Source: Shewanella loihica PV-4 (GTDB taxonomy: Bacteria; Pseudomonadota; Gammaproteobacteria; Enterobacterales; Shewanellaceae). From it: a stretch of DNA of 64,000 bases. This document shows, piece by piece, positions 26,522 to 36,455 of the stretch (position 1 is its first letter; the number at the start of each line of letters is the position of its first letter). The notes beneath the pieces are model-generated. The model searched no databases. It saw only the letters and a program-made list of their open reading frames with translations, and was not told the origin of the DNA. A program made the translations under genes and the position numbers. The DNA is taken from contig NC_009092.1 of assembly GCF_000016065.1 (NCBI RefSeq), positions 3,286,001-3,350,000 of the forward strand. The letters are read 5' to 3'.

Positions 26522-29008
26522 ATGAACAGAAGAGATTTTCTAAAAGGCCTCGCCGCCAGCTCCTATGTCACCCTAAGCGGCTCATCGCTGTTGGCACCGC
26601 TCAACGCCCTGGCCAGCACGGGCACGGATGAAGTGTGGAAAACCACGGGCTCCCACTTCGGCGCCTTTAAGATGACCCGCAAGAACGGCGTCATCGATAA
26701 GGTGATCTCCTTCGACCTGGATAAATACCCGACCGATATGATCAATGGGGTCAAGGGCCTGGTCTATAACCCATCCCGCGTGCGCTACCCTATGGTGCGC
26801 CTCGACTTCCTGCTCAAGGGGCACAAGAGCAATACCTTAGAGCGCGGTGACTACCGCTTCGTGCGTGTCACCTGGGACAGGGCCCTGTCACTGTTTAAGG
26901 ACTCATTAGATGAGATCCAAACCAAATACGGCCCGTCAGGGCTGCATGCGGGCCAAACCGGCTGGCGCGCCACGGGTCAGCTGCACTCCTCCACCAGCCA
27001 TATGCAACGCGCGGTAGGAATGCACGGCAACTTCGTCAAGAAGGTGGGCGACTACTCCACCGGCGCCGGTCAGACGATTCTGCCCTACGTGCTCGGCTCG
27101 ACCGAGGTCTACGCCCAGGGCACCTCCTGGCCGCTGATCTTAGAGCACAGCGACACCATAGTGCTCTGGTCAAACGACCCCTATAAGAACCTGCAGGTGG
27201 GCTGGAACGCCGAGACTCACGAGTCTTACGCCTATCTGGCACAGCTGAAAGAAAAAGTGGCCCAGGGCAAGATCCGGGTGATCAGCATAGATCCCGTGGT
27301 CACCAAGACCCAGAAATACCTGGGCTGCGAGCAGCTCTACATCAACCCACAGACAGACGTGGCCCTGATGCTGGGTATCGCCCACGAGATGGTGAGCCAG
27401 AATCTGCACGACAAGGCCTTCATCGAAGGCTACAGCCTGGGCTTCGACGAGTTCCTCCCCTACCTGCTAGGTGAGAAAGATGGCGTGGCCAAGACCCCTG
27501 AGTGGGCTAGCCAGATCACAGGCGTGAGTGTCGAGATCATCAAAGATCTGGCCAAGGTGATGACTAAGGGCCGCACCCAGATCATGATGGGCTGGTGCAT
27601 TCAGCGTCAGCAGCATGGTGAGCAGCCCTACTGGATGGCGGCGGTGCTGGCCACCATGATAGGCCAAATCGGCCTGCCGGGCGGCGGCATCAGCTATGGC
27701 CACCACTACTCCAGCATAGGCGTACCTTCATCGGGCGCGGCGGCGCCGGGCGCCTTCCCACGTAACCTAGATGAGGGCCAGAAGCCCCTGTTTGACAGCA
27801 GTGACTTCAAGGGGGCCAGTAGCACCATACCAGTCGCACGCTGGATAGATGCCATCCTTGAGCCGGGCAAGACCATAGATGCCAACGGCAGCAAAGTCAC
27901 CTACCCCGACATCAAGATGATGGTGTTCTCGGGCAACAACCCTTGGAACCATCACCAGGACAGAAACAAGATGAAGCGCGCCTTCCACAAGCTGGAATGT
28001 GTAGTCACCATAGACGTGAACTGGACCGCCACCTGCCGCTTCTCAGACATAGTGTTGCCAGCCTGTACCACCTTCGAGCGCAACGACATAGACGTCTATG
28101 GCAGCTATGCCAACCGCGGCGTCCTGGCGATGCAGAAGATGGTCGAGCCCCTGTACGAGAGCCTGTCGGACTTTGAGATCTTCACCCGCTTTGCGGCACT
28201 CATGGGTAAAGAGAAGCAATATACCCGCGGCCTGACCGAGATGGACTGGCTAAGAAAACTCTACGACGAATGTAAGGCCGCCAACGCTGGTAAGTTCGAG
28301 ATGCCAGATTTCAACACCTTCTGGCAGCAGGGCTATGTACACTTCGGTGAAGGAGAGAATTGGACCCGCCACAGCGATTTTAGGGACGACCCTGAGATCA
28401 ACCCGCTGGGCACGCCATCAGGCCTTATCGAGATCTTTAGCCGCAAGATCGCCCAGTTTAACTACGACGATTGCCCCGGCCACCCAAGCTGGATGGAGAA
28501 GAGCGAGCGCAGCCACGGCGGCCCTGGCTCAGACAAGTACCCCATCTGGATGCAGTCATGCCACCCGGATCAGCGTCTGCACTCGCAGATGTGTGAATCC
28601 CAGGAGTACCGCGAGACCTATACCGTACAGGGACGCGAGCCTGTCTACCTCAATCCGCTGGACGCCAAGGCCCGCGGCATCAAGGATGGCGATCTGGTAC
28701 GCGTGTTCAACGACAGGGGCCAGCTTCTGGCGGGCGCCAGGGTATCGAACCGCTTCCCTCAGGGCGTGATCCGTATCCACGAGGGAGCCTGGTATGGCCC
28801 AGTGGGCAAGGATGGTAGCAAGCAAGGCGGCAACGAGATAGGCGCCCTGTGCAGCTACGGCGACCCCAACACCCTGACCCAGGATATCGGCAGCTCTAAG
28901 CTGGCACAGGCCTGCGCCGCCTACACCTGTCTGGTGGAGTTCGAGAAGTTCAGCGGTAAGGTCCCAGAAGTCAGCGCCTTCAGCGGTCCCATAGAGATCA
29001 GCCGCTAA
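26522..29008 (+). CDS. torA: trimethylamine-N-oxide reductase TorA (molybdoenzyme)
   Basis: 828 residues. A Tat signal with NRRDFLKG exports the folded enzyme. The body is a DMSO-reductase family molybdopterin enzyme without an Fe-S motif at the N-terminus, as in TorA/DorA/BisC; the DYSTGAGQ segment supplies the molybdenum ligand Ser179. It reduces TMAO to trimethylamine as terminal electron acceptor in the periplasm, receiving electrons from TorC. It starts 12 bp after torC. Confidence 0.96.
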   Translation: MNRRDFLKGLAASSYVTLSGSSLLAPLNALASTGTDEVWKTTGSHFGAFKMTRKNGVIDKVISFDLDKYPTDMINGVKGLVYNPSRVRYPMVRLDFLLKGHKSNTLERGDYRFVRVTWDRALSLFKDSLDEIQTKYGPSGLHAGQTGWRATGQLHSSTSHMQRAVGMHGNFVKKVGDYSTGAGQTILPYVLGSTEVYAQGTSWPLILEHSDTIVLWSNDPYKNLQVGWNAETHESYAYLAQLKEKVAQGKIRVISIDPVVTKTQKYLGCEQLYINPQTDVALMLGIAHEMVSQNLHDKAFIEGYSLGFDEFLPYLLGEKDGVAKTPEWASQITGVSVEIIKDLAKVMTKGRTQIMMGWCIQRQQHGEQPYWMAAVLATMIGQIGLPGGGISYGHHYSSIGVPSSGAAAPGAFPRNLDEGQKPLFDSSDFKGASSTIPVARWIDAILEPGKTIDANGSKVTYPDIKMMVFSGNNPWNHHQDRNKMKRAFHKLECVVTIDVNWTATCRFSDIVLPACTTFERNDIDVYGSYANRGVLAMQKMVEPLYESLSDFEIFTRFAALMGKEKQYTRGLTEMDWLRKLYDECKAANAGKFEMPDFNTFWQQGYVHFGEGENWTRHSDFRDDPEINPLGTPSGLIEIFSRKIAQFNYDDCPGHPSWMEKSERSHGGPGSDKYPIWMQSCHPDQRLHSQMCESQEYRETYTVQGREPVYLNPLDAKARGIKDGDLVRVFNDRGQLLAGARVSNRFPQGVIRIHEGAWYGPVGKDGSKQGGNEIGALCSYGDPNTLTQDIGSSKLAQACAAYTCLVEFEKFSGKVPEVSAFSGPIEISR

Positions 29009-29037
29009 AATAAGCTAGCGGTCACAGGAGAATTAAG

Positions 29038-29673
29038 ATGAATAAGCCATCGATTGATCAAACACCAGCCAACCAGGCGCGAGCCAGGGTCTACCGCCTG
29101 CTGTCGGATCTGTTTGCCAAAGAGATAGATCATCAACGCCTACAGAGCCTGCAAAGCGCCGAGGCCCAGGCCTTCTTTGACCTGCTAGCCGGCGAGCCTA
29201 GGCTGGCGCCTGAAGTGAATATTATACAGGAGGTGTTGGCTGAGCTGGGCGATGAGGCCTCCCTACTGAATCTGGCCGCAGATTATTGCGGCCTCTTCCT
29301 GGTAGGCGGCAAGCAGAGCGCCAATCCCTATGCGGGCCTCTATCTGACGCCTGAAGGCGATGAGGAGCAGCCGCAGCTGTTCGGCCCTCAGCATCAGGAG
29401 ATGCTTGCCCTGCTCAAGCAGAGCAAGCTGGGAGTGCAGAGCGATTTTCCCGAGCCGGCGGATCATATCTCAGTGATCTTGGCCTATGTCGCCCAGCAGG
29501 CCACCAGCCTGGATGACAAAGCGCAGCAGCGTTTTATAGCCAAGTATCTGGATGCCTGGCTAGCGGAGTTTGCCAAGCGTGTGAGTGACAGAGACCCAGG
29601 CCGCTTCTATCAGGCCCTCGCCAGGCTCACCCAAATCTGGGTCAGCCTGGATTGTGAGGCGCTTGGCGCCTGA
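29038..29673 (+). CDS. torD: TorA-specific chaperone TorD
   Basis: 211 residues, all-helical, with the TorD family signature YCGLFLVGGKQSANPYAGLYL (shown in part: YCGLFLVG, NPYAGLYL). TorD binds the TorA signal and core, aiding cofactor insertion and holding the enzyme until Tat export. Last gene of torECAD, 29 bp after torA. It converges on the helicase gene with an 11-bp gap. Confidence 0.94.
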   Translation: MNKPSIDQTPANQARARVYRLLSDLFAKEIDHQRLQSLQSAEAQAFFDLLAGEPRLAPEVNIIQEVLAELGDEASLLNLAADYCGLFLVGGKQSANPYAGLYLTPEGDEEQPQLFGPQHQEMLALLKQSKLGVQSDFPEPADHISVILAYVAQQATSLDDKAQQRFIAKYLDAWLAEFAKRVSDRDPGRFYQALARLTQIWVSLDCEALGA

Positions 29674-29684
29674 TATCAGAGCTA

Positions 29685-30911
29685 CTAGCGTCTACCACCC
29701 TGACCGCGCCGCTTGGCGCGGCGTTTCTGCGCCGCCTTGCCATTGCGACGGGGATTGGGGTCAGCCTTGGTGAGATCCGGCTCGAAACCGGGCAACCATT
29801 GCTGAGGCAGACGCTTATCCAGCAGCGCCTCTATCTCCTCCAGCAGCAAGGCATCCTCTTCGCAGTAGAGGGTCACGGCGACCCCCTGCTTACCCGCACG
29901 GCCGGTGCGACCGATGCGATGCACATAATCCTGGGCCACATAGGGCAGCTCATAGTTGACCACATAGTCCAGAGACTCGATATCTATCCCCCGCGCCGCC
30001 ACATCCGTAGCCACCAGTACCTTGATCTCTCCACGGCGGAAATCGGCCAGCACCTGCTCGCGTGCGCCCTGGCCCAGATCCCCGTGAAACGCCTTGGCCA
30101 TGATGCCTTGCTCACACAAGCGGGCGGCCAGCTTGTCGGCGGCCACCTTCTTACGGCTAAACACCAATACCCGCTGCCAATCCCCCTTGTTGATCAGATG
30201 AGACAGGAGGGCAAACTTGCGCTCGCTATCCACCGCATAGACTCGCTGCTCGACATCCTGGCTGGCGCTGTTCTGCGGGCTAACGGCGATGCGTTTGGGC
30301 TGCTTTAACCAGCGATGACTCAGTGCAAGCACCTTGTCATCCAGGGTTGCTGAAAACAGCAGGGTCTGACGCTCGCTCGGCAACAGCGCCATCAGCTCGG
30401 CAATCTCATCGGCAAAGCCCATATCCAACATGCGATCGGCCTCGTCGAACACCAGTTGCGCCACGCCATCTAGCTTGGCGGCGCCGCGTCTGTGCAGGTC
30501 CAGCAGACGACCCGGGGTGGCGACGATCAGGTCGACGCCTGCGGCAAGCTGCTGGCACTGGGCCTCTATGCTGACGCCGCCATAGACCAGCCCCGCCGAC
30601 AGCGAGGTAAAACGGGCGAAATCTGAGATCCCCTGATGAACCTGCAGCGCCAGTTCGCGGGTGGGCACCAGCACCAGGGCTCTGGGCTGTTTATCTGACC
30701 CTTCAGCCTGCGCAAGGCCCATCAGCTTAGCCAGGATAGGCAGGGCGAAGGCGGCCGTCTTGCCCGTGCCCGTCTGGGCCGAGGCCATGAGATCGACGCC
30801 GCTCAGCACCAGGGGGATCGCCTCGGCCTGGATCTGAGTCGCCTCGCTAAATGCCAAGGCTTCCAGCGCCTGTTGCAGTGGCGCAGGCAGAGACAATTGA
30901 GAAAATAACAT
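29685..30911 (-). CDS. RhlE-type DEAD-box RNA helicase
   Basis: 408 residues from the ATG at 30911 (MLFSQLSLP); a TTG at 30968 would add 19 unlikely residues. Helicase motifs in order: Q motif (ATQIQAEAIP), I (AQTGTGKT), Ia (PTRELA), II (DEAD), III (SAT), and VI (HRIGRTGR). The C-terminal tail is short and basic (ending RRAKRRGQGGRR), suited to RNA binding. The sequence resembles the RhlE subgroup more than SrmB or DeaD. Role probably in ribosome assembly or RNA turnover. Convergent with torD. Confidence 0.9.
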   Translation of the reverse strand: MLFSQLSLPAPLQQALEALAFSEATQIQAEAIPLVLSGVDLMASAQTGTGKTAAFALPILAKLMGLAQAEGSDKQPRALVLVPTRELALQVHQGISDFARFTSLSAGLVYGGVSIEAQCQQLAAGVDLIVATPGRLLDLHRRGAAKLDGVAQLVFDEADRMLDMGFADEIAELMALLPSERQTLLFSATLDDKVLALSHRWLKQPKRIAVSPQNSASQDVEQRVYAVDSERKFALLSHLINKGDWQRVLVFSRKKVAADKLAARLCEQGIMAKAFHGDLGQGAREQVLADFRRGEIKVLVATDVAARGIDIESLDYVVNYELPYVAQDYVHRIGRTGRAGKQGVAVTLYCEEDALLLEEIEALLDKRLPQQWLPGFEPDLTKADPNPRRNGKAAQKRRAKRRGQGGRR

Positions 30912-31033
30912 AGGTGAAGATCCCGCTTTAGTTGCTGTTGTGAGTAGAGGGTTAACAATGGGGCGCAAGTGTAGCAGATTTCGCCCATGGCTCTAGCAGA
31001 TTCAGGCGCCTAATGCACCGCTTTTTAGCTCCG

Positions 31034-31102
31034 CTATTGCATTGATGCCAGCTGCACTATTGCGTTGATGCTAGCTGCTCTATTGCGTTAATGCTAGCTG
31101 TG
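31034..31102. repeat. 23-bp x3 tandem repeat spanning the torS stop codon
   Basis: Units at 31034-31056, 31057-31079 and 31080-31102 share CTATTGCGTTGATGCTAGCTG with few changes. The torS stop (31080-31082) and its last seven codons are encoded by the third unit; the other two lie in the 3' flank. Confidence 0.95.
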
Positions 31103-34100
31103 CCTCGAAGTCGGCGACCGAGTCACGCCACAGCTGCCTGAGCCCGCAAATATCAGTCGCCTGCAGCTCGCTTTTTTCCAGCTGTTGGCAACGCCTTGTC
31201 AGCCTGACCATGCCCATGTTGGCGCTGCTGCCCTTGAGACCGTGGAGCAGCTTACGACACGCCTCATTCTTATCCTCGGCGGCCTGTTCGGCTTCCTGTT
31301 CAGCTTTCTGCTCAGGCGTGGATTCGACAAGCTGCTCCAACTCGGTCAGCTGCGCCTCGCTGGAGGACAAATAGAGGCTCAACATCTGCACCATGGCCGC
31401 CTCGCCGAGACAGTCAAAATCCCCCTGAAACTGGGCGCTGTCCAACAGAGGAGCATCCAGCAGAGGGTCATTCAGCAGAGGATCATCCGGCAGAGAATTT
31501 TCCTCCGCTAAAACCTCCGCCGACGTTTCATCAGATTCGACTCGCTCTGCTGCTTCTTTCTCTTTGACGTCTTCGGCTTCTTCGGCGACAGGAGCCGATG
31601 TTTTTGACGCCCGCCCTAACCAGCGCATCAGGGCCTGCATGTTGAGCGGCTTGGCCAAGATCTCATCGAATCCTACCGCTCGATAAACTTCGAGATCCTG
31701 TGGCTGTAGCTGGGCGGTGAAGGCGGCAAACAGCACATCACTCGCGGCGCACTCACGGAGCTGACTCAGGAGATCTATGCCCGAGCCATCGCTGAGCTGA
31801 ATATCCAACATCACGGCATCAAAACCCGCGTCTTTATCCTCGAAAACCGCCATGGCCTCGGCGCAGCTTGGCGCCAAAACCACCTCGTGGCCAAGGTGCG
31901 CCAGGAAGCCCTGGGCCACCATGACATTGACCTGATTATCCTCCACCACCAGCACTCTTTTTGGCGCGACCTGAGGGATGATATCGGTAGCGCTTAACAC
32001 GGGCGCCTCACATGCCTCCAAAGGCAGGCTAAAGCCGAAGGTGCTGCCCTTGTTCACCTCGGTCTCGACCCAGAGCCCCTCATCGCCGGCCCCCATCAGG
32101 GTGACCAGCTCCTTGCTGATCGCCAGTCCTAGGCCAGTGCCACGGCTGCGTCCCTGATTGGGCTGGGCGCTATAGGCGATAAACAGACGGGCCTTGGCAT
32201 CTTCGGGGATCCCAAGGCCAGTATCGCTCACGGTAAACTTAAGGCGAGCCCCTGCTTGGCTCACCCGCAGGCAGATCTCCCCAGCCGGGGTAAATTTGAT
32301 GGCATTGCCCAGCAGATTAAACAGCACCTGGCGCAGCTTGGGGCCATCGATGTTGATCCACTCGGGGAGACGCTCTCGCTCCAGACGCAGCGACAGGCCG
32401 GCGTTGCCCGCCCCGGCGAGCATGATGGAGACCACCTCGTCGAGCAGCTCGTTGATGGCCACAGGGCGCGGCTCATTACTCAGCTTGCCCTGCTCCAGGC
32501 GAGAGAAGTCTAAGATATCGTTCAGTACCGTCTGCAGCAGGGCGCCGCTGTACTGGGATAGGGCCAGCATCTGCTTCTGGGCCGTGGGCAGCTCAGATTC
32601 CCCCAGCAGAGTCAGGGTGCCGAGCAGGCCGTTGAGGGGGGTGCGGATCTCATGGCTCATGGTCGCCAGGAAGAGCGACTTGGCCTTGTCGGCCGCCTCG
32701 GCCATCTGTCTCGCCTGGGCATGGCCCTGCACCTCGGCATCCAGGCGGCGATTGGCCTGGGCCAGCTCTTGGGTACGCTCCTGCACCGTCGTCTCCAGCG
32801 ATGCCTTGTGGGCCGACAACTCGGAGGCCGTCTCCTGCAGCTCAGATTGCAGACGCTGATTATGATCTGTCTTCTGCTTGAAGGCATCGATGGCCGAGGC
32901 CATGGCGGTCAGCTCATCATCCCCATGGGGGTCCAGCGCCACCTGAGTATCCCCATTGCTAAGGCGTGCCAGGGCGTCGGTCGCCTCGTGCAGTCTCAGT
33001 GCGATCCCCTTGTAGATCACCCGGTATACCACCAGCAGGATCAACACCAGCATCAATAAACCCGTGCCCCAGAGCCCCGCCTTGGCCCAGAAGAGCTGGC
33101 GAAGAAAATCCCCCCTGGCCTGCTCCGCCTGGGTTTGCTGAGCCGTCATGGCCCCATCCACCTGAGTGTTGAGCTGACTCAGCTTGTCGCTCAGTGTTTG
33201 AAGCTGCGCCGTCTGCAAGGCGAGCACCCCGGCATAGCGGCGCTGCAGCGCGAGTTTATCGCCGACGCCGCGCAGTATCGCCAGCTCATGGGCCAGCTCG
33301 GTGGCCCGCACAGGGTCACGCACCACGCCCTTGAGCAGTTCCAGCGGCATAAGATTAGGTTGATTGATGCCTGCAAGAACATAGCTCGCTGCGCTGGCGG
33401 GCTCATTGCCAGGCATGCCGCCCTGGGCCTCGCTTGGCTGTAATCGATACTCGCCGCCGCCCTGCTCGGTCAGCACCCGCGACATACTCACCAGCACCTT
33501 ACTGAGCCCCAGATGTTGCTCGGGCGATTGCAGCAGCTGGCCCACCAGCGCCAAGTGATGAATGAGGGCCAAGGCGCGATTAAGACGCGCCTGAATATCG
33601 AGATCTTTCTCTATGATGGTATCGAGCAGATAGCCGCTCTGAGTCGTGCCGGCAACCTCGGGATAGGCCAAGCTCAGCTTGGCCAGCACGGCGGAATCGA
33701 CGACCGCCAGCTCAGCCTCCAACAGCTCGATAGCCCGTCCAGAGGCATCCACCAGCGCCTGACCATCGCCCTTGAGCTGCTTGGCGAGGGCCAGACGCTC
33801 GCCCACCTGATGGCCTAGCTGAGTCAAGTCGTGGATGATCTCCGCCGCTCTGGGGCCGAGGTGGCTGTCGCCCTGGAGGTTAAGCGATTTGAGGCGGGCG
33901 ATGGCGCCGAGCAGGTTACTGCTCTCGATAGATAACTTGCGCCCGAGAAAGGCGCGCTCCGCCTCCTCCTGCGTCCGCTCTAAGGCCTGGGCATTTTCCT
34001 GCAGGGCGCTGACCGACTGCATCAACTGGCGCGCGGCTTCCGAGGCGGGCAGCGCCTCCTCATAGAGGTATTTGTCGGCGGCCTTCACCCAGTAGAGGGA

Positions 34101-34205
34101 TACGCTGCCCAGGCTCACCAGCGTGAGCAGGAGCAGCGCCAGCAGGCTAAAGGCCAGCATGAGACGACCGACTAAACTTTTCCCCGAGAGTGATAAAGCG
34201 CCCAC
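31080..34205 (-). CDS. torS: hybrid sensor histidine kinase TorS
   Basis: 1041 residues from a GTG start with GGGAG a few bases upstream. Domains: membrane helix 1 (about 12-35), periplasmic helical sensor (to about 370), membrane helix 2 (about 375-398), HAMP, coiled coil (to about 505), HisKA with SHEIRTPLNG (His near 517), ATPase (NLLGNAIKFTP, DTGLGIP, GTGLGLAIS), receiver with VMLDIQLSDG (Asp near 801), and a C-terminal Hpt domain with LLHGLKGSSAN (His near 988). This phosphorelay architecture is that of TorS, which senses TMAO through TorT and phosphorylates TorR. The receiver-Hpt linker contains a 15-bp repeat and the C-terminus lies in a 23-bp repeat. Divergent from torT. Confidence 0.94.
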   Translation of the reverse strand: MGALSLSGKSLVGRLMLAFSLLALLLLTLVSLGSVSLYWVKAADKYLYEEALPASEAARQLMQSVSALQENAQALERTQEEAERAFLGRKLSIESSNLLGAIARLKSLNLQGDSHLGPRAAEIIHDLTQLGHQVGERLALAKQLKGDGQALVDASGRAIELLEAELAVVDSAVLAKLSLAYPEVAGTTQSGYLLDTIIEKDLDIQARLNRALALIHHLALVGQLLQSPEQHLGLSKVLVSMSRVLTEQGGGEYRLQPSEAQGGMPGNEPASAASYVLAGINQPNLMPLELLKGVVRDPVRATELAHELAILRGVGDKLALQRRYAGVLALQTAQLQTLSDKLSQLNTQVDGAMTAQQTQAEQARGDFLRQLFWAKAGLWGTGLLMLVLILLVVYRVIYKGIALRLHEATDALARLSNGDTQVALDPHGDDELTAMASAIDAFKQKTDHNQRLQSELQETASELSAHKASLETTVQERTQELAQANRRLDAEVQGHAQARQMAEAADKAKSLFLATMSHEIRTPLNGLLGTLTLLGESELPTAQKQMLALSQYSGALLQTVLNDILDFSRLEQGKLSNEPRPVAINELLDEVVSIMLAGAGNAGLSLRLERERLPEWINIDGPKLRQVLFNLLGNAIKFTPAGEICLRVSQAGARLKFTVSDTGLGIPEDAKARLFIAYSAQPNQGRSRGTGLGLAISKELVTLMGAGDEGLWVETEVNKGSTFGFSLPLEACEAPVLSATDIIPQVAPKRVLVVEDNQVNVMVAQGFLAHLGHEVVLAPSCAEAMAVFEDKDAGFDAVMLDIQLSDGSGIDLLSQLRECAASDVLFAAFTAQLQPQDLEVYRAVGFDEILAKPLNMQALMRWLGRASKTSAPVAEEAEDVKEKEAAERVESDETSAEVLAEENSLPDDPLLNDPLLDAPLLDSAQFQGDFDCLGEAAMVQMLSLYLSSSEAQLTELEQLVESTPEQKAEQEAEQAAEDKNEACRKLLHGLKGSSANMGMVRLTRRCQQLEKSELQATDICGLRQLWRDSVADFEAQLALTQ
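31444..31503. repeat. 15-bp x4 tandem repeat in the torS linker
   Basis: Four imperfect 15-bp units (31444, 31459, 31474, 31489; e.g. AGCAGAGGATCATCC) encode a PLLxD-type repeat at about residues 901-920, in the acidic linker between receiver and Hpt domains. Confidence 0.9.
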
Positions 34206-34272
34206 ATGGCTCCCGTTTAACTGTTACAATGAATCAATGACATGCGTCTGGTTACATTATACTGAGTGCCCT

Positions 34273-35436
34273 GTGGTGAAGCATAATAAATCTCCCTTTT
34301 TCCGCGCCTTTTCCCTCTGTGCTTGCCTCCATGGGCTGGCAATCGCCGCCGGTTTTTCCATATCGGTGACGGCCAATGCTGTTGAGACCTGGTCACTGGA
34401 GCAGCGCACTCCCTATAACGCCAAGCTCCAGCAGGTGAAGACGCTCAGCTATCGCCCCCTGAGTACGGCGAAACGGCCCTGGCGACTCTGCGCCCTGGTG
34501 CCCCACCTCAAAGATGCCTACTGGATTGGTATAGACTATGGCCTGGTGACCCGGGCACAAACTTTGGGGGTCGCCCTGGAGCTGTTTGAGGCCGGTAGTT
34601 ACTATGGCAAGGCGAAGCAGCTAGAGCAGCTGGAACACTGCATGAAATCCGATTTCGACGCCATCTTGCTGGGCACTGTGGACCCTGAGCTACTGAAACA
34701 GTATCAGGGGCAGATAAGCAAACCTATGCTGGCCCTGGTCAACCGCCTCGACAGCCCTCTGGTCAGCACCCGCATAGGCGTCAACTGGTATCAGATGGGC
34801 TGGCATGCCGGCGATTTTATTCATCGCACCACAGCAAAACAGCCTGGCAAGGCTAACACCGAGCAAGCTAACACCGACCAGACTAACACCGGCCAGGCTG
34901 TGCAACTGGCACTACTGCTCGGCCCCGAGAAACTCGGCGGCAGCACCTGGGTCGAGCAAGGGATCATGGAGGCGCTTGAGGGCAGCAATGTGAGCATCTC
35001 TTCCAACCGCCACGCCGATAACAATCGCGATCTCTATCGGGATCAGCTACATCATCTGCTCAAGGATCACAGGCCAGACTATATACTGGGCAGCGCCGTG
35101 GCCATCGAGGCCGCCATAGGCGCCCTGGCGCAGAAGGACACGGCACAAGACATAGCTTTGGTGAGCAGCTATCTGTCGCCCGCCACCCTGCGTGGGCTTT
35201 ACCGCCATAGGGTCGCCTTTAGTAGCGACGATCAGGTGGTGCTGCAGGGGAAATTAGCGATAGACGTGGTGGTGCGGGAACTCGAGGGCGCAGCCCCCTT
35301 TGGCGATATCGGCCCCAGGATAAAGGGGCTCACTCCAGATAATATTCAGATGAAGCAGCTGACCGACAGCCTGGCGCCGGCGGACTTTTACCCCATCTAC
35401 CGGGTCGAGGCGCCTAAGGCGACTCCTCAACCCTAG
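34273..35436 (+). CDS. torT: periplasmic TMAO-binding protein TorT
   Basis: About 387 residues if translation begins at the GTG at 34273, which gives a good signal peptide (VKHNKS..., hydrophobic core, cleavage near SVTANA); an ATG at 34237 or an even earlier start is possible. The mature protein has the type I periplasmic-binding fold, with the TorT signatures LVPHLKDAYWIGIDYGLV and ILLGTVDPELL. TorT binds TMAO and contacts the TorS periplasmic domain. A 15-bp repeat encodes a polar loop at about residues 194-208. Divergent from torS, convergent with torR (9-bp gap). Confidence 0.92.
   Translation: MVKHNKSPFFRAFSLCACLHGLAIAAGFSISVTANAVETWSLEQRTPYNAKLQQVKTLSYRPLSTAKRPWRLCALVPHLKDAYWIGIDYGLVTRAQTLGVALELFEAGSYYGKAKQLEQLEHCMKSDFDAILLGTVDPELLKQYQGQISKPMLALVNRLDSPLVSTRIGVNWYQMGWHAGDFIHRTTAKQPGKANTEQANTDQTNTGQAVQLALLLGPEKLGGSTWVEQGIMEALEGSNVSISSNRHADNNRDLYRDQLHHLLKDHRPDYILGSAVAIEAAIGALAQKDTAQDIALVSSYLSPATLRGLYRHRVAFSSDDQVVLQGKLAIDVVVRELEGAAPFGDIGPRIKGLTPDNIQMKQLTDSLAPADFYPIYRVEAPKATPQP
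34852..34896. repeat. 15-bp x3 tandem repeat in torT
   Basis: GCTAACACCGAGCAA, GCTAACACCGACCAG and ACTAACACCGGCCAG in tandem encode ANTEQ, ANTDQ and TNTGQ. The stretch is absent from the TorT core pattern and is probably a surface loop. Confidence 0.92.
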
Positions 35437-35445
35437 CCTTCTACC

Positions 35446-36171
35446 CTAATCTTCTACTTTTGCCGAGAACAGATAGCCCTCGCCGTGGACGGTAACGAAG
35501 AGCTCCGCATGTAGCTTGTTACGCAGGCGGCGGATGATCACATCTATGGTTCTGTCGTTGACATCTTGATTGCGATGGCTGGTCAGCTGCATCAGGCGTT
35601 CACGGCTCAGCACCTGCTGTGGGTGCAGCACGAAGGCGCTAAGCAGCTCAAACTCCGCCTTAGTCAGCTTAATCACCGCCTCGCCTTGGGAGAGCCTGCG
35701 GCTGTTGAGGGCCAGGCTGTAATCTTCAAACTCGATAAGATCGTCACACCGCTCCAGCTCGGCAATCGCCTGCTGCTGCGCCTTCTTCACCAGTGAGATG
35801 CGCCAGAGCAAATTCTTCACCCGCACCAAGAGTTCACGCAGCTCGAAGGGCTTAGTCACATAGTCGTCGGCGCCCATCTCCAGGCCGATGATCTTATCGA
35901 TCGCCTCGTCGCGCCCGGTCACGAGTATGATGCCTACCTCGGATCGGCTGCGCAGTTCGCGGGTCAGGCTGAGGCCATCGACGCCGGGCAGGTTGATGTC
36001 CAACATCACCAGATCGATATGCTGCTGACTGAACTGCTGCCACATCTCTTCACCGTCGGCGGCTTCGAGCACCCGATAACCCTCTTTCTCGAAATAGCCC
36101 TTCAGGCGAGCACGGATCACCGCCTCATCATCGACCACAAGCACACAAGGTTGTAATGAAGTTAGGGCCAT
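35446..36171 (-). CDS. torR: response regulator TorR
   Basis: 241 residues: receiver domain (VLVVDDEAVIRARLKG, phospho-acceptor in VMLDINLPG, TKPF lysine) followed by an OmpR-type winged-helix domain (NRQD-type HRNQDVNDRTIDVIIRRL shown in part). Activates torECAD after phosphorylation by TorS. Next to torT and torS, which supports the TorR name over other OmpR family members. A pair of tor-box-like repeats 42-58 bp before its start suggests autoregulation. Confidence 0.93.
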   Translation of the reverse strand: MALTSLQPCVLVVDDEAVIRARLKGYFEKEGYRVLEAADGEEMWQQFSQQHIDLVMLDINLPGVDGLSLTRELRSRSEVGIILVTGRDEAIDKIIGLEMGADDYVTKPFELRELLVRVKNLLWRISLVKKAQQQAIAELERCDDLIEFEDYSLALNSRRLSQGEAVIKLTKAEFELLSAFVLHPQQVLSRERLMQLTSHRNQDVNDRTIDVIIRRLRNKLHAELFVTVHGEGYLFSAKVED

Positions 36172-36212
36172 TACCCCGCTCCCAGACGCGTTAAATAAAG
36201 GTTAAGGCTATT

Positions 36213-36229
36213 ATTCACAATTTTTCATA
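36213..36229. promoter_or_regulatory. candidate TorR boxes upstream of torR
   Basis: ATTCACA (36213-36219) and TTTCATA (36223-36229), again 10 bp apart, on the plus strand like the pair before torE. The stretch from ATTCA to CATAA differs from the torE copy at only a few positions. Confidence 0.6.
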
Positions 36230-36455
36230 ATTGCATATCAGCTTTATCTCAATTATGAGATCTGGCGCGGTTTTTAGCCGCTAGGGCGCCGCTTTTATTT
36301 AGGCCTATGCTGCCTATCAGATCTCAGGTTCGATACAAATAGATTTTGGCACAAGTCACTAAAGCTAAATATAAATCAAGATTTTTACACTCGGGTCATG
36401 TTAGCTTATGCTTACCTTATTAACATTACGCTCACACTTGAGGCTAGGACAGGTT

